Source: an uncultured Treponema sp. (GTDB lineage: Bacteria > Spirochaetota > Spirochaetia > Treponematales > Treponemataceae). From it: a stretch of 5,602 nt of DNA. Location: positions 1-5,602 of the forward strand of contig CAMNHD010000126.1 of the NCBI GenBank assembly GCA_946538875.1, given 5' to 3'. Positions 1-5,602 of the stretch are shown here, piece after piece (position 1 is the first letter of the stretch; each line of letters starts with the position of its first letter). Both the position numbers and the translations under genes were made by a program. The notes under the pieces were generated by a model. It was not told the DNA's origin. It searched no databases and saw only the letters and a list, made by a program, of their open reading frames with translations.

Positions 1-608
1 ACGGGCATCTCGTAGTCAAGCAGTATCATGTCCACAGTGCGGCTCTTCAGGAAATTCAGCGCATTCATACCGGAATTTGTTATAAAGACATTGTATGACT
101 TGCTGAGCCAGCTCTGCATTGAACGCAGCAGAGTGCTGTCGTCGTCCACCAGAAGCAGACTCTTTTTGCTGGCATCCCCGTCTCCTGCAAAACTTTTTGA
201 CACACCATCCTCAGCAGATGTATAGTTATAAGTGGATGTCAGCTGGTTCAGGGAGTTAATCAAGTCAGTAGTGTTCACAGGCCGCTCGTAAGCCGTGGTC
301 ACAAGGCCTTCAGGAATAGTCTTATATGCAGAGGCAATCTCTATAGGATTTCCTATAAGAAAAAGGGCGTGTTCCTGGTCGGCAATAGACAGGTTGGCCT
401 TAAAATATTCAAGAGCAGGCTTGAAGGTTGTATCCTCACCATCAAGGTAGATGACATATATCGACGGAGAATTAGGAACAGCTTCAATCTGAGCAGGCGC
501 CGGAGTGCAGAAAATCACCTGGTAACCGGCTTCGCTGAGAGTTTTTCCCATGGCAATTACCAGAAAACTCTCCGAGTTGTTTGTTATAAACAAAATGCGT
601 TTATCCAT
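1..608 (-). CDS. Response regulator with a degenerate and a canonical receiver domain (partial, C-terminus off the left edge)
   Basis: The reading frame opens with ATG at 606-608 and runs 202 codons to the left edge without a stop, so the C-terminus and any output domain are missing. Residues 1-122 have the receiver layout but a damaged active site: Asn10-Asn11 stand where the acidic pair should be, Asp56 sits at the phospho-acceptor position (YLDGED), Gly86 replaces the conserved Thr/Ser, and Arg109 replaces the Lys before Pro. After a linker (about 123-148) a second receiver starts with LLLVDDD (Asp155-Asp156) and reaches its phospho-acceptor Asp198 in LLDYEMP at the edge. The gene follows the hybrid kinase by 18 bases. 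A GGAAGG ribosome site at 617-622, 8 bases from the ATG, fixes the start and suggests cotranscription. I infer that the second receiver is the terminal acceptor of the kinase's relay, and that the first is a binding or dimerisation module. Output could be a third receiver, HD-GYP, GGDEF or another domain; this cannot be told here. Confidence 0.88.
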   Translation of the reverse strand, partial: MDKRILFITNNSESFLVIAMGKTLSEAGYQVIFCTPAPAQIEAVPNSPSIYVIYLDGEDTTFKPALEYFKANLSIADQEHALFLIGNPIEIASAYKTIPEGLVTTAYERPVNTTDLINSLNQLTSTYNYTSAEDGVSKSFAGDGDASKKSLLLVDDDSTLLRSMQSWLSKSYNVFITNSGMNALNFLKSRTVDMILLDYEMP

Positions 609-616
609 AAATCTTA

Positions 617-622
617 CCTTCC
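617..622 (-). promoter_or_regulatory. Ribosome binding site of the response regulator gene
   Basis: GGAAGG on the minus strand lies 8 bases before the ATG at 608 and only 4 bases after the kinase stop codon (627-629). Ribosomes finishing the kinase could reinitiate here, which fits production of both proteins from one transcript. Confidence 0.7.
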
Positions 623-626
623 AGTA

Positions 627-3155
627 TCATAATAATTCCAGCAAAGCGGCACTATCACCCGCCCTGACGCATCTTTTTATTTCAGCAAACTTTTTTAACT
701 GAGACTTAGGTATCTCGTAAGAATCCAGCATTTCCATTATACTGTCGATTGCATTGAAGTCAAAGGAAGCGGCATATTCCTTAACCGCCACCATAGCCTC
801 ATTGTATCTCTCAAGCGGCAGTTCAGACTTCTTGACAGCTTCCCCGGCAGGAAAAGCAGGAGCCAGTTTGACCAGATAGGACCTGTACAGCGAGAGCAGG
901 CCCGGAGTCTTAAGTTCAATCTCCGCAAGATTCTGCTCATCCCCGCACTTTTCCAGATAGGCAGCCTGATTTCCAAGTTCCACCGCACCAATAAGTCTGG
1001 AAGAACTCTTGAGCGCATGAACCAGAACAGTATAATTCCTGAAATCCTTTTGGGCGGCAAACTTTTCAATGTCAGCAGCCCGGACTTCTATTGTATCATA
1101 ATACTCCTTTAACGCAAGCTTAAAAACCTCCGTAGTACCGCAGTTCTGCAGTGCAACATTCATGTCTATGTCTTCCAATTCTATATCGGATTCACAAGCC
1201 GCCGCATTAGCACCAGATTCCGCAGCTGTACCCGCCGGAGAGCTCAGGTCCACGGAAGGAGTTCCGCAACCAGCCCCAGAAGCAGATCCAAAATCCCCAT
1301 CGACCTCAGCCCCATCGGCAGCAAGGTCAGAGCCGTCAGTCTGATCCTGGGTCAAAGTCACAAGACGTTCCGGCAGGTAGTAGCGGAGCTGCTTTTCCAA
1401 TTGGCGGGAATCCACAGGCTTGGACAGATAATCAGAGAAACCTTCGCGGATATAGCGTTCCCTTGCGCCGGAAATCACGTTGGCAGTGAGAGCAATACAC
1501 GGCACACCGATATTCTTGTTGTTCTCAAGACGCTCCATCGCATGGAAAGCCTCGATACCATCCATATTCGGCATACGGTAGTCAATGAAAATCACATCGT
1601 ACTTAAAACGCTGCACCAGCTCAAGCATCTCCCTGCCGCTAAGCGCAGTGTCAATCTGAATCTGAGAGCGCTTGAGCAGTTCCTTCATAACCACAAGATT
1701 CATCTTTGTGTCGTCAACAATCAGAATATGGGCATTCGGCGCATGGAAGCTTTCCTTATACTGCTCCATCCGTTCAATATACCGCCTGTGCCGGGCATTG
1801 AAGTCGCCCATCTGCTCCCACCACACAACAGTCTGCTTGATTTCAAAAGAAAAGTCGGAACCCTTGCCGTATTCACTCTTCACCTCAAGCTGTGAGCCCA
1901 TCTGCTGCAGAAGCATCTGCACAATGTTCATGCCAAGCCCCGTGCCCTCTATAGTCCGGTTGCGCTTTTCGTCAATACGCTCAAACGCCTTGAACAGATG
2001 CGACAAATCCTCTTCCTTTATGCCGATTCCAGTATCCACAACGCGAACCTTGAGCATAATGTTCTGATTATCCACCCTGTCGTAAGTTATAGAAAGCGTG
2101 ACAGAACCCTTTTCCGTGTACTTGACCGCATTGTTCAGAATATTCATTATGCACTGCTTTACCCGCAGCTCGTCACCGTAAAGCAAGTGCGGCACAGTCT
2201 GGTCCACATCCAGCACAAATTCCACATTCTTTTCCTTTGCGGAGGCATGGGTAGTGCTGACCAGTTCGGAAATAACCTGAGTAAGGTCATACTCGGCATT
2301 CATTATCTCAAGTTTACCGGCCTCAATCTTTGAAAAATCCAGCACATCATTGATAATCTTGAGCAAAGTCTTGCCCGAAGACTGGATATTATTGGCATAC
2401 TCAAGTATCTGCGGATTTCTTGACTCGCGGATAATCATCTCGTTGAGCCCCAGGATAGAGTTCAGCGGAGTACGTATCTCGTGCGACATATTGGCAAGAA
2501 ACGCCGTCTTTGCCTCGTTCTTGGCCTTTTCGATATCAAGTTCCTTGTCCCGCGTAACTTCGCGTGTATCAAGATAGCGCAGCTGGTTGTTCATAGTCAT
2601 GGAACCAATGACCATGCCCATCACAGTAAAAATCGTACTGGAAACCACGTCAGTGATAAAGATACTCAGCGGCTTATGCAGCGGCGAAAGCACAAAGACC
2701 GCAAAAGTCAGCACCAGATTGTTGCAGAGGTTCACCCTCCAGCGGTAATCCAGGCAGAGCACAGGGAACATCACCCTGAATCCAATCAGCATCACGTAGG
2801 GCATAGGCTCAGGGCACACCCAGTTCAGCAGAATGGACTCCATGTATATGGAAAAGAAAAGCGCATACAAAAACGGCAGTGGATGGCGGTCTATAACAGT
2901 CTGGAGAGTCTTCATGCACACCATGCCCAGAAGATAATACACCGTGAACACCGCAAAGATAACCTTGAAGGTGCCCTTAAACTGAGGATTCAAAGATTCG
3001 ATATGGGGAATAAAAGTCACCAGAAGGACAATAACCTGCACAACGAACGAAAAAAACATAAATTCGTTGAACATAGACACATTGAACTCGCGGATCAAAT
3101 CAGCCTTCTGAGTAAAAAACTGCTTTTCTTCCTTAGCCCCGCCAGCGCCGAGCAA
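627..3155 (-). CDS. Membrane-bound hybrid sensor histidine kinase (6 TM, HisKA, HATPase, receiver, HPt)
   Basis: Counted from TTG at 3155 the product is 842 residues. About six hydrophobic segments fill 33-187 (near 33-50, 62-80, 93-110, 117-135, 145-158, 163-186) with only short loops, so sensing probably happens in the membrane or through a partner. A charged helix (190-218) leads to the HisKA H-box FLANMSHEIRTPLN with phospho-acceptor His225. The ATPase domain shows the N-box NILNNAVKYT (Asn338, Asn342), G1 VVDTGIGI (Asp374), the F-box near 387-392 and G2 GTGLGMNI (404-411). A receiver follows with Asp481-Asp482, phospho-acceptor Asp525 (FIDYRMP), Thr557 and Lys579. A Gly/Ala/Ser/Asp-rich linker (603-655) separates it from an HPt domain with His713 in LVHALKSSSRLIG. 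A helical tail (about 775-842) extends past the HPt. All catalytic residues are present, so a full His-Asp-His relay is expected, handing phosphate to the regulator encoded 18 bases downstream. The TTG has no ribosome site at normal spacing; an in-frame ATT at 3170 does (GAGG, 6 bases) and would add five residues, giving 847. Kinase identity is certain; the ligand and exact start are not. Confidence 0.95.
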   Translation of the reverse strand: MLGAGGAKEEKQFFTQKADLIREFNVSMFNEFMFFSFVVQVIVLLVTFIPHIESLNPQFKGTFKVIFAVFTVYYLLGMVCMKTLQTVIDRHPLPFLYALFFSIYMESILLNWVCPEPMPYVMLIGFRVMFPVLCLDYRWRVNLCNNLVLTFAVFVLSPLHKPLSIFITDVVSSTIFTVMGMVIGSMTMNNQLRYLDTREVTRDKELDIEKAKNEAKTAFLANMSHEIRTPLNSILGLNEMIIRESRNPQILEYANNIQSSGKTLLKIINDVLDFSKIEAGKLEIMNAEYDLTQVISELVSTTHASAKEKNVEFVLDVDQTVPHLLYGDELRVKQCIMNILNNAVKYTEKGSVTLSITYDRVDNQNIMLKVRVVDTGIGIKEEDLSHLFKAFERIDEKRNRTIEGTGLGMNIVQMLLQQMGSQLEVKSEYGKGSDFSFEIKQTVVWWEQMGDFNARHRRYIERMEQYKESFHAPNAHILIVDDTKMNLVVMKELLKRSQIQIDTALSGREMLELVQRFKYDVIFIDYRMPNMDGIEAFHAMERLENNKNIGVPCIALTANVISGARERYIREGFSDYLSKPVDSRQLEKQLRYYLPERLVTLTQDQTDGSDLAADGAEVDGDFGSASGAGCGTPSVDLSSPAGTAAESGANAAACESDIELEDIDMNVALQNCGTTEVFKLALKEYYDTIEVRAADIEKFAAQKDFRNYTVLVHALKSSSRLIGAVELGNQAAYLEKCGDEQNLAEIELKTPGLLSLYRSYLVKLAPAFPAGEAVKKSELPLERYNEAMVAVKEYAASFDFNAIDSIMEMLDSYEIPKSQLKKFAEIKRCVRAGDSAALLELL
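1191..1349 (-). other. Low-complexity linker between receiver and HPt domains of the kinase
   Basis: Codons 603-655 of the kinase encode a run rich in Gly, Ala, Ser, Asp and Thr with no predicted fold. It joins the receiver (ending near 598) to the HPt helices (starting near 660). It is probably a flexible tether that lets the HPt histidine reach both its own receiver and a separate response regulator. The two cysteines in it (Cys630, Cys654) are unusual for such a linker, but I see no metal-site pattern. Confidence 0.6.
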
Positions 3156-3176
3156 TTTTTTTATAGAAATATTTTA

Positions 3177-3180
3177 CCTC
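3177..3180 (-). promoter_or_regulatory. Ribosome binding site of the kinase gene, pointing to an ATT start at 3170
   Basis: GAGG (minus strand) is the only good Shine-Dalgarno-like sequence before the kinase. It lies 21 bases from the TTG at 3155, too far for normal initiation, but 6 bases from an in-frame ATT (3168-3170). An in-frame TAA at 3174-3176 rules out any start further upstream. The ATT start would give the N-terminus MSIKKLLGAGGAKEEK, with a positively charged beginning. Confidence 0.5.
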
Positions 3181-3209
3181 GTTGCAAAAAATTCTCTGCT
3201 CCACGTAAT

Positions 3210-3238
3210 AGGATACCACGAATTTCCCCATCTGACAA
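3210..3238 (-). promoter_or_regulatory. Putative sigma70-type promoter of the kinase-regulator operon
   Basis: On the minus strand, TTGTCA (3233-3238, five of six matches to the -35 consensus) is separated by exactly 17 bases from TATCCT (3210-3215, four of six matches to the -10). Transcription would begin near 3203, giving a leader of about 33-50 bases. An AT-rich stretch directly upstream (3237-3262, with two AAATTTTT copies 13 bases apart) resembles an UP element or curved DNA. CGTGG occurs on each side of the -10. Confidence 0.55.
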
Positions 3239-3302
3239 ATTTTTGTTTAAAATTTTTATCTTTCCATATCAGGACCACACCGCATAGTCCACTCTCATGC
3301 AT

Positions 3303-3413
3303 GGCTGCAACCGGCAGTCCCCCGCACCCGTGCACCCGTCTTCCAGGGTTCCGGCCCAGCCTCCATTGCGGCATACGCCGCAACGCTGCCCGCCCTTCCA
3401 GCCGGGGGTAGCC
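3303..3413. repeat. GC-rich imperfect inverted repeat with an internal hairpin; possible structured RNA, identity unknown
   Basis: Read on the plus strand, 3303-3315 (GGCTGCAACCGGC) can pair with 3401-3413 (GCCGGGGGTAGCC). This gives 11 pairs, one of them G-U, interrupted only by a 2x2 A/G internal loop. Inside is a perfect 7-bp hairpin, TTGCGGC (3366-3372) and GCCGCAA (3377-3383), around a 4-base loop. An 8-base unit GCACCCGT is repeated in tandem at 3324-3339. The G-U pair would become A-C on the opposite strand, which slightly favours a plus-strand RNA. The segment lies outside both inferred mRNA leaders. It could be a small RNA, a remnant of a repetitive element, or protein-binding DNA. 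I could not match it to a riboswitch, RNase P, SRP or tmRNA signature. Confidence 0.4.
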
Positions 3414-3444
3414 TTATGGGTACATATTCCACGGAAAGTAATTT

Positions 3445-3473
3445 TGGACAAGAGCTCTTAAACGTGATATAAT
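3445..3473 (+). promoter_or_regulatory. Sigma70-type promoter of the SPOR-domain gene with an extended -10
   Basis: TGGACA (3445-3450, five of six matches to the -35 consensus) lies 17 bases before a perfect TATAAT (3468-3473). TG at 3465-3466, one base before the TATAAT, makes an extended -10. The start of transcription would fall near 3480, leaving a leader of only about 13 bases that holds little more than the ribosome site. A perfect 10-bp palindrome AAGAGCTCTT (3450-3459) begins at the last base of the -35 hexamer and runs into the spacer, where a repressor could block it. Confidence 0.75.
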
Positions 3474-3483
3474 CTTAAAATAT

Positions 3484-3490
3484 GGAGGAG
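3484..3490 (+). promoter_or_regulatory. Ribosome binding site of the SPOR-domain gene
   Basis: GGAGGAG precedes the ATG at 3493 very closely: the GGAGG core leaves 4 bases to the start codon. This strong match fixes the start and fits the well-formed signal peptide that follows. Confidence 0.75.
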
Positions 3491-3492
3491 TT

Positions 3493-5463
3493 ATGAAGAA
3501 TTTCCGCTTTTATGCCATCCTTGCACTGCTCGCACTTTCCTGCACTGTCAACATTTCCGCCCAGTCATGGTACGTCTGCATGGGGTCGTTCAGGACAAAG
3601 GAAAATGCGCTTCATCTTCAGGAAAAACTGGAAGACCAGGACATCTATACATTCATAGTCTCCGTCCGAACAGAAAGGGGGCTGTTCTACCGTGTTCTTG
3701 CCACACAGGATGATGGTCAGGTGAACACCGCAAGTTCCTCAAGCGCAGTAAGGCAACAGGATGCCCTTGTAAAAAAGGCCGCCGCACTTGGCATAACGAA
3801 TCTCTGGGTCTGCAAGGCCGACCAGCGGAACGCCTACTCCCCCGCCCTCAAAAACGGCTGGGCACCATCCCCTCAAGGCCCCGCAACGCAACATGAACCT
3901 GCAGCCGTGGCACTCATCCCGGAAGCGACAGCTGAACCGCAAACCGCAGCTCCCACCCCAGAAGCGCAGCCTGAACCCCAAACCGCAGCTTCCACCCCGG
4001 AAGCGACAGCTGAACCGCAAACCGCAGCTTCCGCCCCGGAAGTGCAGCCTGAACCGCAAACCGCAGCTTCCACCCCGGAAGCGCAGCCTGAACCGCAAAC
4101 AGCCGCTCCCGTTCAGCTGACACAAAACATCCAGACAACTGACTTTTCCGCTCAAGCACCATACACAGTGCTCATAAACACTTACCGCGAAGAAGAACAT
4201 GCAATCCACGACCGCGACCGTCTGCTGAGCCAAAACATAGACGCCTACGTAATGGGACTTTACGACCAGGGCGACCTTTTCCGCTTTAATCTCCAGGCAG
4301 GAGCATTCAGCACCACACAGGAGGCAGAGCTGCTTGCCGGGCAAATCAAGGAAACAGGCGTACCAATCCAGGGAATCACTGACTACAACACTCTTGAGCA
4401 GAAAATCAACGATTATAACCGTGTGGTGCAGGAAACACCCGTCGTCTCGGAAGCTGGAGCAACGGAAATACCGGCCATACTCAGCCAGAGCATCCGCAGC
4501 TGCCTGCTTTCCTTCCCGGTGAACCGCGACTACCAGATAGAGAAAATTGAGCTTTACGATACAGACAACATTCTGGCAACCGGAGCTTCACTGCCCGACA
4601 CAGGACTTGACCTCAGCAGTTTTATCCATGACACATCCAACGGAATGGTACACGCCGTGTCATACGCAGAATACAAAGACAGCCTCTTTGGAAAAACAGT
4701 GGAGGTAATCATATTTGAATGCGAGTCAGACTTTACCCAGTATATTTTAGGAGAAATCAACAGCTCCACAGAAACCGCAAAGGTCCCTGTCACCCTGGAA
4801 GCCCCCGGACAAGTCTTTGACTGCTCGTTTTTCCCGGACACAGAACACCCAGGCTCCTACTCACTTACCGGCACCAATCAGGACAAGACAATGCTCATCA
4901 CAATGAAAGCCTCCGACTTTACCGAGGAGCAGTTCATCTCCTTTATGACAAATGCCTATTCCGATGGAAGCCTGCTTGTTTACCCCCAGGTCCGCAGAAA
5001 CCTCTACATTCTCCCTTCAGATCAAAGGGCACAGCGCACCTTCCTGTTTTACACACTTGGCAGAGTGCCGGAAACATATGCCCGGGAGCGTGATTATTCC
5101 AACTGGGCAGTTCCGATTGTAGGCCACTGGAATTCCGGCGCAAATTTCGACTTGGACGGACATACAATAACGGTAGGTTTCTTCAACATGGATTATGACT
5201 ACAACGCCTCATTCATACACAGCCTCTTTATGAAGGAAAAACAGAATGCCCACATCTCGGACTCAAACCACCCGGAAGATGTGAACACTTCCTCAGGCTG
5301 GTACCTGGAAAACTTCAGAAGCAAAGAGCTTTCCTTTTCAAAGGACTCTTACATCATCGCAGTGGACTCCGACTACTACGATGCATCCATCTCGCTCCAG
5401 GAGCTTAAAGACCTGGCACTGGATTTAAAAATCTGGAACCAAGCCCCTAATCCCCGTCATTAA
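3493..5463 (+). CDS. Exported double SPOR-domain protein with 13-residue repeats and a C-terminal region of unknown function
   Basis: The 656-residue product starts with a signal peptide (residues 1-23). ISA before Gln24 suits signal peptidase I, and LALSC at 13-17 is a weak alternative lipobox (Ala, not Leu, at -3). Residues 25-108 resemble a SPOR domain (SWYVCMGSF, then FYRVL), though the usual G-x-F after the last motif is replaced by a Gln/Ser-rich stretch. Residues 143-207 are five tandem copies of a 13-residue Pro/Glu/Gln/Thr/Ala unit, likely an extended spacer. Residues 223-295 are a second SPOR-like domain (YTVLINTYREEEHA, FRFNLQAGAFSTTQEAE). SPOR domains are known to bind peptidoglycan lacking stem peptides, often at the septum, so a periplasmic role in division or wall remodelling is plausible. 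Residues 300-656 form a soluble region that I do not recognise, probably two or more folded parts, rich in aromatic and acidic residues (Asp-Tyr runs near 566-569 and 625-629). The gene has its own strong promoter and diverges from the kinase operon. Its stop overlaps a convergent gene by 17 bases. Confidence 0.9.
   Translation: MKNFRFYAILALLALSCTVNISAQSWYVCMGSFRTKENALHLQEKLEDQDIYTFIVSVRTERGLFYRVLATQDDGQVNTASSSSAVRQQDALVKKAAALGITNLWVCKADQRNAYSPALKNGWAPSPQGPATQHEPAAVALIPEATAEPQTAAPTPEAQPEPQTAASTPEATAEPQTAASAPEVQPEPQTAASTPEAQPEPQTAAPVQLTQNIQTTDFSAQAPYTVLINTYREEEHAIHDRDRLLSQNIDAYVMGLYDQGDLFRFNLQAGAFSTTQEAELLAGQIKETGVPIQGITDYNTLEQKINDYNRVVQETPVVSEAGATEIPAILSQSIRSCLLSFPVNRDYQIEKIELYDTDNILATGASLPDTGLDLSSFIHDTSNGMVHAVSYAEYKDSLFGKTVEVIIFECESDFTQYILGEINSSTETAKVPVTLEAPGQVFDCSFFPDTEHPGSYSLTGTNQDKTMLITMKASDFTEEQFISFMTNAYSDGSLLVYPQVRRNLYILPSDQRAQRTFLFYTLGRVPETYARERDYSNWAVPIVGHWNSGANFDLDGHTITVGFFNMDYDYNASFIHSLFMKEKQNAHISDSNHPEDVNTSSGWYLENFRSKELSFSKDSYIIAVDSDYYDASISLQELKDLALDLKIWNQAPNPRH
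3919..4113 (+). repeat. Five tandem copies of a 39-bp in-frame repeat (minisatellite) in the SPOR gene
   Basis: The units start at 3919, 3958, 3997, 4036 and 4075. Each encodes a 13-residue unit of the form PEATAEPQTAAxx (units 1 and 3) or PE(A/V)QPEPQTAAxx (units 2, 4 and 5). The order A-B-A-B-B suggests duplication of a 78-bp pair followed by gain of a single B unit. The units differ from each other at only a few bases, so the array is young or kept homogeneous. Because 39 is a multiple of three, gain or loss of units changes the length of the linker between the SPOR domains without shifting the frame. Confidence 0.92.
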
Positions 5464-5602
5464 GTTCCACCTCAACACCAGGATTTGCCGCTCTTATTGC
5501 ATCAAGAAGTGCCTGAACCTGATCATTTCCGGTATAAGCCGGAAGCGGCAGATCCATCACAGCACCATCGGAAGCACAGACCATCCACTTCCAGTTACTA
5601 CC
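5447..5602 (-). CDS. C-terminal fragment of an unidentified protein (partial, start off the right edge)
   Basis: A minus-strand frame enters at 5602 and runs 51 codons to TAG at 5447-5449. The peptide begins GSNWKWMVCASDG and ends LDAIRAANPGVEVELNDGD. It has a protein-like mix of a Trp/Met-rich strand, a predicted helix (DQVQALLDAIRAA) and an acidic tail, and no competing frame in this stretch looks coding. I do not recognise the family. The gene converges on the SPOR gene and overlaps its 3' end by 17 bases (5447-5463), so neither gene has room for a terminator between them. Confidence 0.6.
   Translation of the reverse strand, partial: GSNWKWMVCASDGAVMDLPLPAYTGNDQVQALLDAIRAANPGVEVELNDGD

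Larger units (their letters stand above)
3171..3492. other. Divergent intergenic region between the kinase and SPOR genes
   Basis: About 320 bases without a convincing gene. It holds a minus-strand promoter for the kinase (3210-3238), an AT-rich block (3237-3262), a GC-rich inverted-repeat segment (3303-3413) and a plus-strand promoter for the SPOR gene (3445-3473). Two short minus-strand open frames cross it (3174-3383 and 3269-3451), but their predicted proteins look like random translation of GC-rich DNA and they lack ribosome sites. No transcription terminator (hairpin followed by a T run) is visible on either strand. Confidence 0.8.

Noticed and set aside
28..632. Plus-strand open frames at 28-225 and 369-632
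   Set aside because: They are antisense to the receiver domains of the response regulator, whose motifs and ribosome site support the minus strand.
1401..2333. Several plus-strand open frames (1401-1895, 1672-2067, 1998-2333) opposite the kinase
   Set aside because: All lie antisense to the ATPase and receiver domains, whose motifs are intact on the minus strand; they have no domain signature of their own.
2481..3287. Long plus-strand open frame (268 codons) opposite the kinase N-terminal half
   Set aside because: It is antisense to membrane segments and HisKA motifs that are clearly coding. Its product is a His/Lys/Arg-rich string typical of reverse reading, and it lacks a ribosome site.
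3272..3290. GGAC/GTCC hairpin as a transcription terminator
   Set aside because: The stem is only four pairs with an 11-base loop, and no T run follows on either strand.
3303..3413. Cobalamin or other known riboswitch
   Set aside because: The C-rich core recalls part of a cobalamin riboswitch, but the B12 box and the conserved GGTG-type core are absent. The segment also lies upstream of both promoters, so it would not be in either leader.
3174..3451. Short minus-strand open frames in the intergenic region as possible leader peptides
   Set aside because: Neither has a Shine-Dalgarno sequence, both start upstream of the inferred kinase promoter, and the products look like random GC-rich translation.
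3919..4113. CRISPR array
   Set aside because: The repeats are directly adjacent with no unique spacers and are read in frame as a protein linker.
3739..4344. Minus-strand open frame of 201 codons across the repeat region, with other open frames opposite the repeat
   Set aside because: The 39-bp unit has no stop in several frames, so long shadow frames arise automatically. The plus-strand frame has the signal peptide, SPOR motifs and ribosome site.

Overview
The window holds two complete genes, two genes cut by its edges, and one divergent intergenic region. Base composition is moderate, roughly half G+C by eye. The large hybrid kinase has a domain order and a kinase-to-receiver linker that I associate with Treponema and some gut Clostridia. 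The exported double-SPOR protein argues for an envelope with accessible peptidoglycan. A host-associated Treponema-like spirochaete is my best guess, but nothing here proves it.

Layout. Positions 1-629 and 627-3155 (minus strand) form a two-gene signalling operon. A membrane hybrid histidine kinase comes first (six membrane segments, HisKA, HATPase, receiver, HPt). Eighteen bases later comes a multi-receiver response regulator that runs off the left edge. Positions 3171-3492 are a divergent control region with one sigma70-type promoter on each strand. Between them lies a GC-rich segment with a long imperfect inverted repeat that I cannot name. Positions 3493-5463 (plus strand) encode an exported 656-residue protein with two SPOR-like domains, a 13-residue tandem repeat between them, and about 330 C-terminal residues that I do not recognise. 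At the right edge, a partial minus-strand gene ends inside the tail of the SPOR gene.

How the genes may work together. The kinase carries every module of a His-Asp-His relay, and the downstream regulator offers the final Asp. Its second receiver looks functional. Its first has lost the acidic pocket and looks like a pseudo-receiver. The signal is unknown, since the kinase has almost no extracytoplasmic domain. The SPOR protein is transcribed divergently from the kinase, so shared control is possible but unproven.

Points most worth checking: a likely ATT start for the kinase, the degenerate receiver, the unknown C-terminal region of the SPOR protein, the 39-bp in-frame minisatellite, and the GC-rich inverted repeat between the two promoters.
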